Part shown: positions 1-7,114 of the stretch, one piece after another
How positions within the stretch are numbered: position 1 is the stretch's first letter
How the letters are laid out: each line of letters starts with the position of its first letter
NCBI GenBank assembly: GCA_035506295.1
Contig: DATJPR010000096.1
Span: 1 to 10,467, forward strand
Length of the DNA: 10,467 nt
Direction of reading: 5' to 3'
Origin: DATJPR01 sp035506295
Lineage (GTDB): Bacteria; Bacteroidota; Ignavibacteria; UBA10030; UBA6906
Notes under the pieces: generated by a model
The model's input: only the letters and a program-made list of their open reading frames with translations
Database searches by the model: none
What the model was told of the DNA's origin: nothing
Position numbers and translations under genes: made by a program

Positions 1-855
1 CTCCCGGATGAAATCCGGCGTTGTGCCGCAGCACCCTCCGATGAAGGAGGCCCCCGCGGCCAGGATTTCCATTGCCGTCGATGCAAAGTGCTCCGGCGTC
101 ACGTCGTAGATCACTGCGCCGTCCACCAATCGGGGCAGCCCGGCATTCGCCTTGATCCAGACGGGAAGGCTCGAGGCCTGTTTGAGCCTTTGGCAAACCG
201 CTCGATAGTGTTCGATGCCAAGGCCGCAGTTGGCTCCGATCACATCGGCACCGGCTTCCTCGAGCGCTGTAGCGGCATCTTCAGGCGTCACCCCCATCAT
301 GGTCCGCGTTTTGTCTTTTCCGGAATCGAAGACCATGCTTGCAACGACGGGGAGTCCTGTTCGTTTGGCGGCGCGGATGGCGATCGTTGCCTCTTCGACG
401 TCGGTCATTGTCTCGATGACGATAGCATCCGCACCTGCATCCGCAATCGCGACCGCTTGTTCGTCGAAGGCCGCTTCGAGCTGTTCGGGCGAAACGTCGC
501 CGCTCATCAGCATCTTTCCGCTCGGCCCGATGGACGCGAACACCAGGGCACGGTCGCCTGCTGCTGCGCGCGAGATCCGAACCCCGGCGGCGTTCAGTGC
601 TGCGATGTCCGGGGTCGGTTGGTGATGTCCGAGGGCGATGCGGTTCGACCGAAACGTGTTCGTGAGTATGACCTTGCTTCCGGCGTCGACGTACCGTCGG
701 GCGACCGCCTCGACCTTCTCCGGATGGCGGAGGTTCCAGAGATCCGGGACTTCGCCTGCCGGCAATCCCGCAGCGGCCAATTGGGTTCCCCATGCTCCGT
801 CGGTGAGGACCGTGCCATGGGAGAGAAGATCTGCCAGCTTCGAAGGAATGTTCAT
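1..855 (-). CDS. Homocysteine S-methyltransferase family protein (3' end beyond window)
   Basis: This cytoplasmic enzyme is predicted to transfer a methyl group to homocysteine, giving methionine. The 285 residues in the window form a Hcy-binding TIM barrel. It opens with the TDGAWGTQL signature at about 18-26, followed by LTNTF at 64-68 and ETM at 148-150. All three expected zinc ligands are visible: Cys210 in GANCG, and Cys275 and Cys276 in GGCCGT. The frame is open to base 1, so the C-terminus is missing; since family barrels are about 290-320 residues, probably little is lost. The ATG at 855-853 has an AGGGAGA ribosome site five bases upstream and overlaps the stop of the corrinoid-protein gene as ATGA, so the two are translationally coupled. 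That coupling suggests a methylated corrinoid protein is the methyl donor, as in the first module of MetH, rather than betaine or S-methylmethionine. Family assignment is firm; the donor is inferred. Confidence 0.93.
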   Translation of the reverse strand, partial: MNIPSKLADLLSHGTVLTDGAWGTQLAAAGLPAGEVPDLWNLRHPEKVEAVARRYVDAGSKVILTNTFRSNRIALGHHQPTPDIAALNAAGVRISRAAAGDRALVFASIGPSGKMLMSGDVSPEQLEAAFDEQAVAIADAGADAIVIETMTDVEEATIAIRAAKRTGLPVVASMVFDSGKDKTRTMMGVTPEDAATALEEAGADVIGANCGLGIEHYRAVCQRLKQASSLPVWIKANAGLPRLVDGAVIYDVTPEHFASTAMEILAAGASFIGGCCGTTPDFIRE

Positions 856-1499
856 GACGGTCTCCCTGCAAGGGAGCGGGCGAGGGCAACCGCTCCGGTC
901 GCGTTCTTGCTGTATCCATCCGCTCCGATGTCTTCGGCGAACTTTTGCGTCGTGGGCGCCCCGCCGATCATGATCTTGACGTCCTTGCGAAGGCCGGCAT
1001 CGGCGAACGCTTTGACCACCGATTGCATCGAGGGCATCGTTGTCGTGAGCAGGGCCGAAAGTCCGACGATGGACGCATGCGCATTGCGCGCCTCGGCCAC
1101 GAATTTCTCCGGCGCGACGTCGACCCCGAGATCGATGACCTCGAAGCCCGCCCCTTCAAGCATTGCGCCGACAAGGTTCTTCCCGATGTCGTGGAGGTCG
1201 CCCTGCACCGTCCCGATCACGACGCGTCCGATCACTTCCGCGCCCTTGGCGGCGAGAAGCGGACGCAGGAGCTCCAGCGATGCCTTCATTGCGCGCGCGG
1301 CGATCAGCAGTTCCGGAACAAAGTACTCGCTTGCTTCGAATCGCCTTCCCACTTCGTTCATTGCCGGGATCATCACTTCATCGACGAGGAGCTTGGGATC
1401 GGTTCCCTGCGCAATCGCGGTCTCGGTGAACTGTCGTGCCACCTTGTGATTGCCGTTGAGAATTGCGTCGTAGAGCGGTTGGGTATCCATAGGGATCAT
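852..1499 (-). CDS. Corrinoid (cobalamin-binding) methyl-carrier protein
   Basis: This small protein is predicted to carry a methyl group on cobalamin between a methyl donor enzyme and a methyl acceptor enzyme. It has the two-part architecture of the MetH B12 module and of MtaC/MtbC proteins. Counting from the ATG at 1499 (215 residues), a helical cap domain spans about 6-84 and a Rossmann B12-binding domain about 91-215. The base-off/His-on motif D101-x-H103-x-x-G106 lies in GDLHDIGKN and supplies the lower cobalt ligand. SALLT at 148-152 and GGAP at 179-182 are the other family landmarks. The start is uncertain. A TTG at 1517 directly abuts a GGAGG, leaving no spacing; ATG codons at 1499 and 1490 have no convincing ribosome site. 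The stop overlaps the start of the homocysteine methyltransferase gene. No pterin-binding or reactivation domain is present, so partners must lie elsewhere. Confidence 0.92.
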   Translation of the reverse strand: MIPMDTQPLYDAILNGNHKVARQFTETAIAQGTDPKLLVDEVMIPAMNEVGRRFEASEYFVPELLIAARAMKASLELLRPLLAAKGAEVIGRVVIGTVQGDLHDIGKNLVGAMLEGAGFEVIDLGVDVAPEKFVAEARNAHASIVGLSALLTTTMPSMQSVVKAFADAGLRKDVKIMIGGAPTTQKFAEDIGADGYSKNATGAVALARSLAGRPS

Positions 1500-1642
1500 G
1501 AGCTTTCGTTCGTTCAACCTCCATCCATCACCGCGCCTTTCGGACGGTGACTATCCTGAGTGTACGGAATTGCGGGATAAGAGAAAAGATGTGAGGAGAC
1601 GAAATTGATTTTCCGCGTGGAGTTCGCTTCCTTAATCACCGC

Positions 1643-1650
1643 AGAAGGAG
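1643..1650 (+). promoter_or_regulatory. Ribosome binding site that fixes the GH31 start
   Basis: AGAAGGAG sits eight bases before the ATG at 1659. The open frame extends upstream to a TTG at 1605, but that codon has no comparable site, and the residues before 1659 would push the signal peptide into the interior. The remaining spacer between the two divergent genes (about 1518-1642) holds no promoter that I can call on either strand. Confidence 0.75.
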
Positions 1651-1658
1651 AGTTCTTC

Positions 1659-4487
1659 ATGGTTCGATCGATGATGCTTCTCGGTCTGGGGATCGCTGCG
1701 ATCTCCATCGGCAGATCCAACGGCGCTGTCGAAAGGCTCGAGCGCGGGGTCATTGTCCGTGTGCCGGGGTGTTCCGTCCGCGTGCTGGCGTGTGATTCCG
1801 GTACTGTGCGCGTAACGGCTGTTCCGGGGAACGAGTTCCCGACGCGAAAGAGCCTGGTTGTGCTCGGCCGGTGGCCTGATTCGCCGTGGACGATTGAGGA
1901 AACCCCTGAAGAGGTAATCGTAAAGGTCCCGCGCGTTGTCGCTACGGTGGACCGATCGACCGGGACAGTGACTTTTCGCGATGCGCGGGGAAAAATCTTA
2001 CTGCGTGAAAAGCCCCGAAATCCGGGGGCGTTTGAACCAACCCGGCTCGGAGGTGAGGCGGCATGGCACGTCCGGCAGCGATTTCTCCTCGGCAAGGGGG
2101 AGGGAATCTACGGGTTGGGCCAGTTCGAAGACGGGACCATGAACTATCGTGGGCACGATATCGTGCTCGTCCAAAACAACCGGCATATCGTTGTGCCGTT
2201 TTTCGTTTCGTCGAAATCCTACGGGATTTATTGGGACAATTACTCCGACACACGGTTTCATGACGGTCCTGACGGCATGTCCCTGTGGTCCGAGGTTGCC
2301 GATGGCATCGACTACTATTTTATCGCCGGAAGAAATATCGGAGACGCGATTGCCGGCTATCGCGAGGCAACGGGCCGGGTTCCCATGTTTCCCCGATGGG
2401 CCTTCGGGTACTGGCAATCGCGCGAACGGTACGAGAATCAGGATCAACTGATGTCTGTTGCCAGGGAATATCGACGCCGGCATATCCCGATCGATAATAT
2501 TGTCCAGGACTGGCAATACTGGGGGCGGCTCGGGTGGAACGCCATGGCCTTTGATAACTCTCTCTATCCCGACCCCCGGGGGATGATTGATTCCCTTCAT
2601 CGTCTCCTCAACATGCATATCATGGTCTCTATCTGGCCTCAGGTCGATTCGGGGACGGCGGTGTACCGCGATCTGTGGAAGACCGGCCACCTGTTTCCGA
2701 CGAAAGTGTGGAATGGCGGGAAGACCTACGATGCGTACAGCGAAGAGGCGCGGTCGATTTACTGGGATCACCTGAACCGCGGGTTATTCTCTCTGGGGGT
2801 GGATGCATGGTGGGCGGACGCGACGGAACCGGATTCCGCATGGTGTGACACGCCGCTTGACGAAAAACTCGGCATCGTCAGCAATGGTCAGACGGCGATC
2901 GGGAGCTCCTGGCGGTATTTGAATACCTATGCACTCGTTACGACGACAGGTCTTTACGAGAATCAACGGGCGACGGCGCCGGACAAACGGGTGATGATAC
3001 TGACCCGTTCTGCGTTTGCCGGTCAACAACGGAACTCCATGGCCGTGTGGTCGGGGGATATCCCGTCCACGTGGGAGACCTTCCGCCATCAAATCGCCGC
3101 GGGGATCAATTTCTCGATGGCCGGCATCCCCTGGTGGAACAGCGATATCGGCGGGTTCCTGCCGAAGGAATATGGAGGTGAGTTCCCGAGGGGGACAAAG
3201 GACCCGGCCTACGACGAGCTCTACGTGCGGTGGTTCCAATTTGGAGCCCTCTGCCCGATCTTCCGTTCTCACGGCACAGATTTTCCGAAGGAGGTTTGGG
3301 AGTTCGGCCATCCGGGGTCATGGGCATATGACGCGCTCCTGAGAGCATTGCGCGTGCGCTACCGTCTGATGCCGTACATCTACTCGACTGCGTGGGAAGT
3401 AACGCACCGGAACGAGACGATGATGCGGGGGCTCCCGATTGATTTCGCCTCCGACTCGTCCGTGCTCTCGATCCCGGACGAATACCTCTTCGGCCCTTCG
3501 ATGTTGGTCGCGCCGGTGACGCGATCGATGTACTATCCACAAGACAAAGGCGTGCTGATTCCTGCGTCGATGTTCAGGACTGGCAGCGAGCAGCAAGGAC
3601 TGACGGGCAGGTATTACGCCGGGAAGAATTTTGACTCGTTGGTGGCGACGCGCGTGGACAGCGTGATTGGGTTCGACTGGAACCACGGCGGTGCCCCCGG
3701 TCTCGGCAGGCGAAACGCGAATTTCTCGGTGCGATGGCAGGGCGAACTCTATGCGCCCGAGGACGGGAAATACGAGATCGAGATCACTTCGGATGACGGC
3801 GTGAACCTGTTTGTTGACGGCACGCAGCTGATGGACGAGATGTATCCCGCCGGGAAACAGCTGAACTATGCCGAGGTGACGTTCCGTCGGGGGACGTGGC
3901 ATGCTGTCACCGTTGAATATCAGCAGCTCGACAAGCAGGCGGAAATCGTCGTGCGTTGGCGGACGCCGTCGCATCGGGCTGCATACCATCCGGATACGAC
4001 GGTGAAGTCGGTGCCGGTGTATCTTCCTTCCGGAAGACGCTGGTTCGACTTTTGGTCGGGCGAAAGTCATCGCGGCGGGAGAAGAATCGCTCGGGAGGTG
4101 CCGATGGACATCCTTCCGCTCTACGTCCCGGCCGGCGCCATTATCCCGCTCGGGCCGTCCGTGGAGTATGCCGGACAAAAGCCCGATGATACGATCGAGG
4201 TTCGTGTCTATCCGGGATCCGACGGCCGGTTCCTTCTCTATGAGGATGAAGGAGACGGCTACGGTTACGAGAAAGGCAGCCGAGCGGAGATCGCATTGCA
4301 GTGGAACGACGCGGCCCATATGCTCACGATCGGAGAACGCAAGGGAGAGTTCCCTGGCATGTTGCGCAAGAGAGTGTTCCTCGTGGTTCTCGTTGGACCG
4401 ATGCACGGAGTTGGGGATGAACGGACGGATCGGCCGGACGCCCTCATAGTTTACACAGGATCTGCTAATTCGGTCAAGCTCCATTAG
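1659..4487 (+). CDS. Secreted GH31 glycosidase with inserted PA14 domain, probable alpha-xylosidase
   Basis: This is a retaining alpha-glycoside hydrolase of 942 residues with an N-terminal signal peptide (about 1-23), so it acts in the periplasm or outside. An N-terminal mutarotase-like sandwich (about 25-240) precedes the (beta/alpha)8 barrel (about 243-590). Asp387 in WWADATEP is the expected nucleophile and Asp467 in WSGD the acid/base; GIPWWNSDIGGF follows as in the family. A PA14 domain (about 645-775, starting GLTGRYYAG and including SDDGVNLFVDG) interrupts the C-terminal sandwich, which resumes at VPVYLPSGRRWFDFW (786-800). A DUF5110-like distal domain ends the protein (DTIEVRVYPG, YEDEGDGYGYEKG). 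The DAWWxDATEPD and VQDWQYWG stretches resemble the xyloglucan alpha-xylosidase branch (Cellvibrio Xyl31A, Bacteroides GH31), so alpha-xylosidase is favoured over alpha-glucosidase; the substrate is inferred. It is divergent from the corrinoid gene and precedes the lacI-type gene by 101 bases. Confidence 0.95.
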   Translation: MVRSMMLLGLGIAAISIGRSNGAVERLERGVIVRVPGCSVRVLACDSGTVRVTAVPGNEFPTRKSLVVLGRWPDSPWTIEETPEEVIVKVPRVVATVDRSTGTVTFRDARGKILLREKPRNPGAFEPTRLGGEAAWHVRQRFLLGKGEGIYGLGQFEDGTMNYRGHDIVLVQNNRHIVVPFFVSSKSYGIYWDNYSDTRFHDGPDGMSLWSEVADGIDYYFIAGRNIGDAIAGYREATGRVPMFPRWAFGYWQSRERYENQDQLMSVAREYRRRHIPIDNIVQDWQYWGRLGWNAMAFDNSLYPDPRGMIDSLHRLLNMHIMVSIWPQVDSGTAVYRDLWKTGHLFPTKVWNGGKTYDAYSEEARSIYWDHLNRGLFSLGVDAWWADATEPDSAWCDTPLDEKLGIVSNGQTAIGSSWRYLNTYALVTTTGLYENQRATAPDKRVMILTRSAFAGQQRNSMAVWSGDIPSTWETFRHQIAAGINFSMAGIPWWNSDIGGFLPKEYGGEFPRGTKDPAYDELYVRWFQFGALCPIFRSHGTDFPKEVWEFGHPGSWAYDALLRALRVRYRLMPYIYSTAWEVTHRNETMMRGLPIDFASDSSVLSIPDEYLFGPSMLVAPVTRSMYYPQDKGVLIPASMFRTGSEQQGLTGRYYAGKNFDSLVATRVDSVIGFDWNHGGAPGLGRRNANFSVRWQGELYAPEDGKYEIEITSDDGVNLFVDGTQLMDEMYPAGKQLNYAEVTFRRGTWHAVTVEYQQLDKQAEIVVRWRTPSHRAAYHPDTTVKSVPVYLPSGRRWFDFWSGESHRGGRRIAREVPMDILPLYVPAGAIIPLGPSVEYAGQKPDDTIEVRVYPGSDGRFLLYEDEGDGYGYEKGSRAEIALQWNDAAHMLTIGERKGEFPGMLRKRVFLVVLVGPMHGVGDERTDRPDALIVYTGSANSVKLH

Positions 4488-4509
4488 CACTCAGCAGACC
4501 AGTTTTTTT
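4458..4509 (+). terminator. Possible rho-independent terminator after the GH31 gene
   Basis: GG(A)TCTGCT at 4458-4466 can pair with AGCAGACC at 4493-4500, giving eight pairs with one bulged A. Two bases later comes a run of seven Ts (4503-4509). The loop is long (26 bases) and the left arm lies inside the last GH31 codons, so the hairpin is weaker than a textbook terminator. Its place between the GH31 stop and the next promoter supports the call. Confidence 0.45.
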
Positions 4510-4520
4510 CTATCCCCCTC

Positions 4521-4549
4521 TTGACAATTGAATCGTATTGCAGTATATA
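4521..4549 (+). promoter_or_regulatory. Sigma-70-type promoter of the lacI-type gene
   Basis: TTGACA at 4521-4526 is a perfect -35 box and TATATA at 4544-4549 is a near-perfect -10 box, separated by exactly 17 bases. Transcription would start near 4555-4557, inside the adjacent palindrome, leaving a leader of about 33 bases. This is the best promoter in the window. It implies strong basal transcription that needs a repressor. Confidence 0.8.
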
Positions 4550-4565
4550 GCACAATCGATTGTGC
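4550..4565 (+). promoter_or_regulatory. Palindromic operator O1, predicted autorepression site
   Basis: GCACAATCGATTGTGC is a perfect 16-base palindrome with a central CG, the usual form of LacI/PurR-family operators. It begins at the base after the -10 box and covers the expected transcription start, so a bound repressor would block initiation. The same 16 bases recur within the 20-base palindrome upstream of the transporter genes. Here the right half extends to GATTGTGCAA, while the left half differs in its outer two bases. Confidence 0.82.
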
Positions 4566-4588
4566 AATTATGCCCTTAATGAGAAGAA

Positions 4589-5632
4589 TTGGCGGCAACC
4601 CTTAGAGATATTGCGCAAAAATCCGGCCTCTCGATTTCGATCGTCTCGCGTGTTCTGAACAAGAAGACGGCGAAATACCGGATCAGCAAACAGACGGAGA
4701 AGCGCGTTCTCCAGACGGCCAAGGATCTGAACTACCGGCCGAACCAACTCGCCCGCGGCTTGCGGCTCCGCAAGACCCATACCATCGGGCTCGTGGCGCC
4801 GGATATCTCGAATCCGTTCTTCGCGTCGATCATCAAGACCGCGGAAGGCGTCGCGCACTCGCTTGGATACACGCTCGTCGTCTGCGATTCTGACGAAAGC
4901 AGTCAGCTGGAGGTGGAGCACGTCGGGCTTCTCCAGGCGAAGGGTGTCGATGGCCTGATCGTCCTTCCCGTGGGGATGAAACGGTCGCATCTCGACGCGG
5001 TCATCGCGGGCAGGGTGCCGCTGGTGACGGCGGACCGGAGCTTCCCGGACCTTCGCGCGAGCAGTGTCGTGATCGACAATCACGCGGGGGCGATGGAAGC
5101 GATCGAACATGTGGTGGAGCACGGTCATGTGCGCATTGCGATCATCCAGGGCCTGCGCGAAACAATCACCAGTCGCGAGCGTTTGCGGGGATATCTGGAT
5201 GTTCTCGCCGCGCACGATATCCCGGTGGACGAGGGGCTGATTGTCGGGAACGATTTTCGGCGTGAAACCGGTTATGTTGAGACCCTGCTCCTCCTGCGAT
5301 CCCGGCGCCCGCCCACTGCGATCTTCACCACAAGCGATCTCATTACGCTCGGAGCCTTGCAGGCCATCTTCGAGCAGGGGCTTGAAGTCCCGCGCGATAT
5401 TTCTGTGGTCGCTTTCGATGATATTGAATCTGCCGAGTTTTTCCGGTGTCCGATTACCGCGGTCTCACAGCCCAAGGAGAGCATCGGCGAAATCGCCGTC
5501 AAGCTGCTGACTGATCATATTCGGGATCAACGAGGATCCTACGAAATCAGGTCTATCGTCCTGAAACCTACCCTGATAGTCCGCGATTCTGTTGCCTCGA
5601 TTCAAGCCCCTGCCGAGAGTAGTATCGGTTAG
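4589..5632 (+). CDS. LacI/PurR-family transcriptional repressor
   Basis: This 347-residue DNA-binding regulator has an N-terminal LacI helix-turn-helix (LRDIAQKSGLSISIVSRVLN, about 5-24) and a hinge helix (PNQLARGLRLRKT, about 51-63). The hinge contains the L54-A55-R56 lever that normally inserts at a central CG step. A periplasmic-binding-like effector domain follows (IGLVAPDISNPFFASI from about 66; VVAFDDIE near 270-280), and full family length is retained. KTAKYRIS at 26-33 is an extended loop I associate with Bacteroidota-type members. The start is a TTG at 4589; nearby ATGs are out of frame and hit a stop, and the only ribosome-site candidate (GAGAAG, 4581-4586) is very close. A strong promoter with a palindrome over its start site precedes the gene, and the palindrome recurs before the transporter genes. 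Autoregulation and control of sugar uptake are inferred; the effector sugar is unknown. Confidence 0.93.
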   Translation: MAATLRDIAQKSGLSISIVSRVLNKKTAKYRISKQTEKRVLQTAKDLNYRPNQLARGLRLRKTHTIGLVAPDISNPFFASIIKTAEGVAHSLGYTLVVCDSDESSQLEVEHVGLLQAKGVDGLIVLPVGMKRSHLDAVIAGRVPLVTADRSFPDLRASSVVIDNHAGAMEAIEHVVEHGHVRIAIIQGLRETITSRERLRGYLDVLAAHDIPVDEGLIVGNDFRRETGYVETLLLLRSRRPPTAIFTTSDLITLGALQAIFEQGLEVPRDISVVAFDDIESAEFFRCPITAVSQPKESIGEIAVKLLTDHIRDQRGSYEIRSIVLKPTLIVRDSVASIQAPAESSIG

Positions 5633-5676
5633 CGGGTGAGGTGCGTCGATCTTCGGTGAGTGTTTCGCATCAGCCG

Positions 5677-5719
5677 CCGAATCCCGGGTCTCTACTGCAG
5701 TCTTCCGCCGGGAATTTGG
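5677..5719 (+). other. Stable hairpin downstream of the lacI-type gene
   Basis: CCGAATCCCGG at 5677-5687 can pair with CCGGGAATTTGG at 5708-5719, giving 11 pairs including one G-T wobble and one bulge. The 20-base loop contains CTGCAG. No T-run follows, so it is not a standard rho-independent terminator. It may mark the 3' end of the repressor transcript or be a structure of no consequence. Confidence 0.4.
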
Positions 5720-5739
5720 GAGGGGACGACAAGGTTAGG

Positions 5740-5759
5740 TTGCACAATCGATTGTGCAA
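5740..5759 (+). promoter_or_regulatory. Palindromic operator O2 upstream of the sugar transporter operon
   Basis: TTGCACAATCGATTGTGCAA is a perfect 20-base palindrome ending 35 bases before the binding-protein ATG. Its central 16 bases are identical to the palindrome at 4550-4565, so both are likely bound by the LacI-type protein encoded between them. No clear -35/-10 pair stands out beside it; TTGCAC inside the palindrome could serve as a weak -35 element. Repression of the importer is inferred from position and identity. Confidence 0.82.
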
Positions 5760-5794
5760 GCCAATTTCTTCACTGGTAGAAAGAACACAGTGTC

Positions 5795-7114
5795 ATGAAG
5801 ACAACCGCTGTTCTCCTCGCCGCGCTCCTTGCGGTCCTCATGATGCTGGCCGGTGGTTGCGGTCAGAAGAAGAACGCCGCCGATGGAGCGATCACCATCA
5901 CCTTCTGGCATAGCTGCGTGTCCTCGACAGTCCCTGCCCTGAACGAACTCATCGGACAGTTCGAGAAGGAACACCCGGGGGTGATCATCAAGGCGCAATA
6001 TGTTCCCACGGGTGACGCCCTGATCGAGAAACTCATCACCTCGGTCCAAAGCCATACCGCCCCCGACATCTCCTGGATCCACGCCAACTTCCTCCAGAGC
6101 ATCATTGAAGCCGATGCCATCTACAAGATGGACGACTTCATTCACGGGCCGGATAGTCTCCCGTCGACCGACCTCGCGGACATCTTCCCGCCGTTGATGC
6201 AGGAAGCGAAGTGGCGCGGCACGCTCTACAGCCTGCCGATGGAAGCGACCGGCATTGCGTTGCTCTGCAACCGCGAGCTCTTCCGACAGGCCGGGCTCGA
6301 TACCACCCGGGGGCCGAAAGACTGGGACGAGCTTCGCGCGTATGCACGGAAGTTGACCATCGACAAAGACGGCGATGGGAAGATCGACCAATATGGGTTT
6401 TTCGTCCCCGTCTTCCCGTCGTCGGGACCTCTCGGCGACTGGATGGTCTGGCAATTCTATCCGTTCCTGTTTCAGGCCGGAGGCAACGTCATCAACCTCG
6501 AGCAGACGCATGTGACCTACAACAGCGACGCCGGGGTGAAGGCGCTCACGTTCTGGAAGACGTTGTACGAGGATTGCTCCATCCGGAAGTTCGGCATCGA
6601 TTACGAGCCTGCGTTCGCATCGAAGACCCTCGCGATGGCCCTCGACGGTCCCTGGAATATTCCCCGGTGGAAACAGATCGAAGGTCTTGACTGGATGGTG
6701 GCGCCTCTGCCTGCCGGTCCCGACCGCCGCGCGACCATCATCGGCGGCGAGTACCTCGCCATCTTCAAACAAAGCGAGCATCCCAGGGAAGCATGGGAGT
6801 TTGTGAAGTGGATGACACGGCCCGACGTGCAGGCGATGTGGTCGATGAAGTCGGGGTATCTGCCGATCCGGCGCGCCGTACGGACGGTCCCTGCGTATGC
6901 GGAATATCTGGAGAGCCACCCCAACCTCAGGACCTACGTGCTGCAGATGGACGTCGCGCAGGCGGCGAATCCGATCGATTACAATCCCTTGAAGATCAGC
7001 CGAAACCTGGCCGAAGCGATCGAGCAGGCCACGGTCGGCGGCGAAGACCCGAGGACGGTCCTCGATGCCGCCGCAGCGAAATCCGACGCGTTGTTGAAAG
7101 CCGCGAAGCCATGA
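5795..7114 (+). CDS. Sugar ABC transporter substrate-binding lipoprotein (family 1)
   Basis: This 439-residue extracytoplasmic protein is predicted to capture a sugar or oligosaccharide and deliver it to the permeases encoded next. The N-terminus is a lipoprotein signal: hydrophobic residues 4-19, then AGGC with the acylated Cys at 22. The mature part starts with ITITFWHS (33-40), the usual first strand of family 1 binding proteins. Other landmarks are DKDGDGKIDQYGF (190-202), the LAMALDGPWNIP segment (279-290) and the EHPREAWEFVKWM helix (329-341). Length is normal. Its stop overlaps the first permease ATG as ATGA. A palindromic operator lies 36-55 bases before the start, and only a weak purine-rich ribosome site (AGAAAG, 5778-5783) is present. 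The substrate cannot be read from sequence; the nearby GH31 suggests a xylose- or glucose-containing oligosaccharide. Confidence 0.95.
   Translation: MKTTAVLLAALLAVLMMLAGGCGQKKNAADGAITITFWHSCVSSTVPALNELIGQFEKEHPGVIIKAQYVPTGDALIEKLITSVQSHTAPDISWIHANFLQSIIEADAIYKMDDFIHGPDSLPSTDLADIFPPLMQEAKWRGTLYSLPMEATGIALLCNRELFRQAGLDTTRGPKDWDELRAYARKLTIDKDGDGKIDQYGFFVPVFPSSGPLGDWMVWQFYPFLFQAGGNVINLEQTHVTYNSDAGVKALTFWKTLYEDCSIRKFGIDYEPAFASKTLAMALDGPWNIPRWKQIEGLDWMVAPLPAGPDRRATIIGGEYLAIFKQSEHPREAWEFVKWMTRPDVQAMWSMKSGYLPIRRAVRTVPAYAEYLESHPNLRTYVLQMDVAQAANPIDYNPLKISRNLAEAIEQATVGGEDPRTVLDAAAAKSDALLKAAKP

Noticed and set aside
88..1449. Long open frame on the plus strand opposite the methyltransferase genes
   Set aside because: Its translation is Arg/Cys/His-rich with no recognisable motif, and it lies opposite two well-supported genes. 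It is a high-GC shadow.
1518..1658. Possible SAM or cobalamin riboswitch before the methyltransferase genes
   Set aside because: The divergent spacer is too short for a cobalamin riboswitch, and I see no SAM-type pairing or conserved core.
4463..4489. Alternative hairpin TGCTAA/TTAGCA at the end of the GH31 gene
   Set aside because: Only six pairs and 13 bases away from the T-run. The overlapping TCTGCT/AGCAGA pairing next to the T-run is the better terminator candidate.
3318..4490. 390-codon open frame on the minus strand opposite the GH31 gene
   Set aside because: No family features, and rich in Arg/His/Pro. The opposite strand carries conserved GH31, PA14 and DUF5110 sequence.
6793..7110. 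N-terminal extension of the first permease
   Set aside because: It lies wholly within the binding-protein gene and encodes non-permease sequence. The ATG at 7111, with a four-base overlap, is the natural start.
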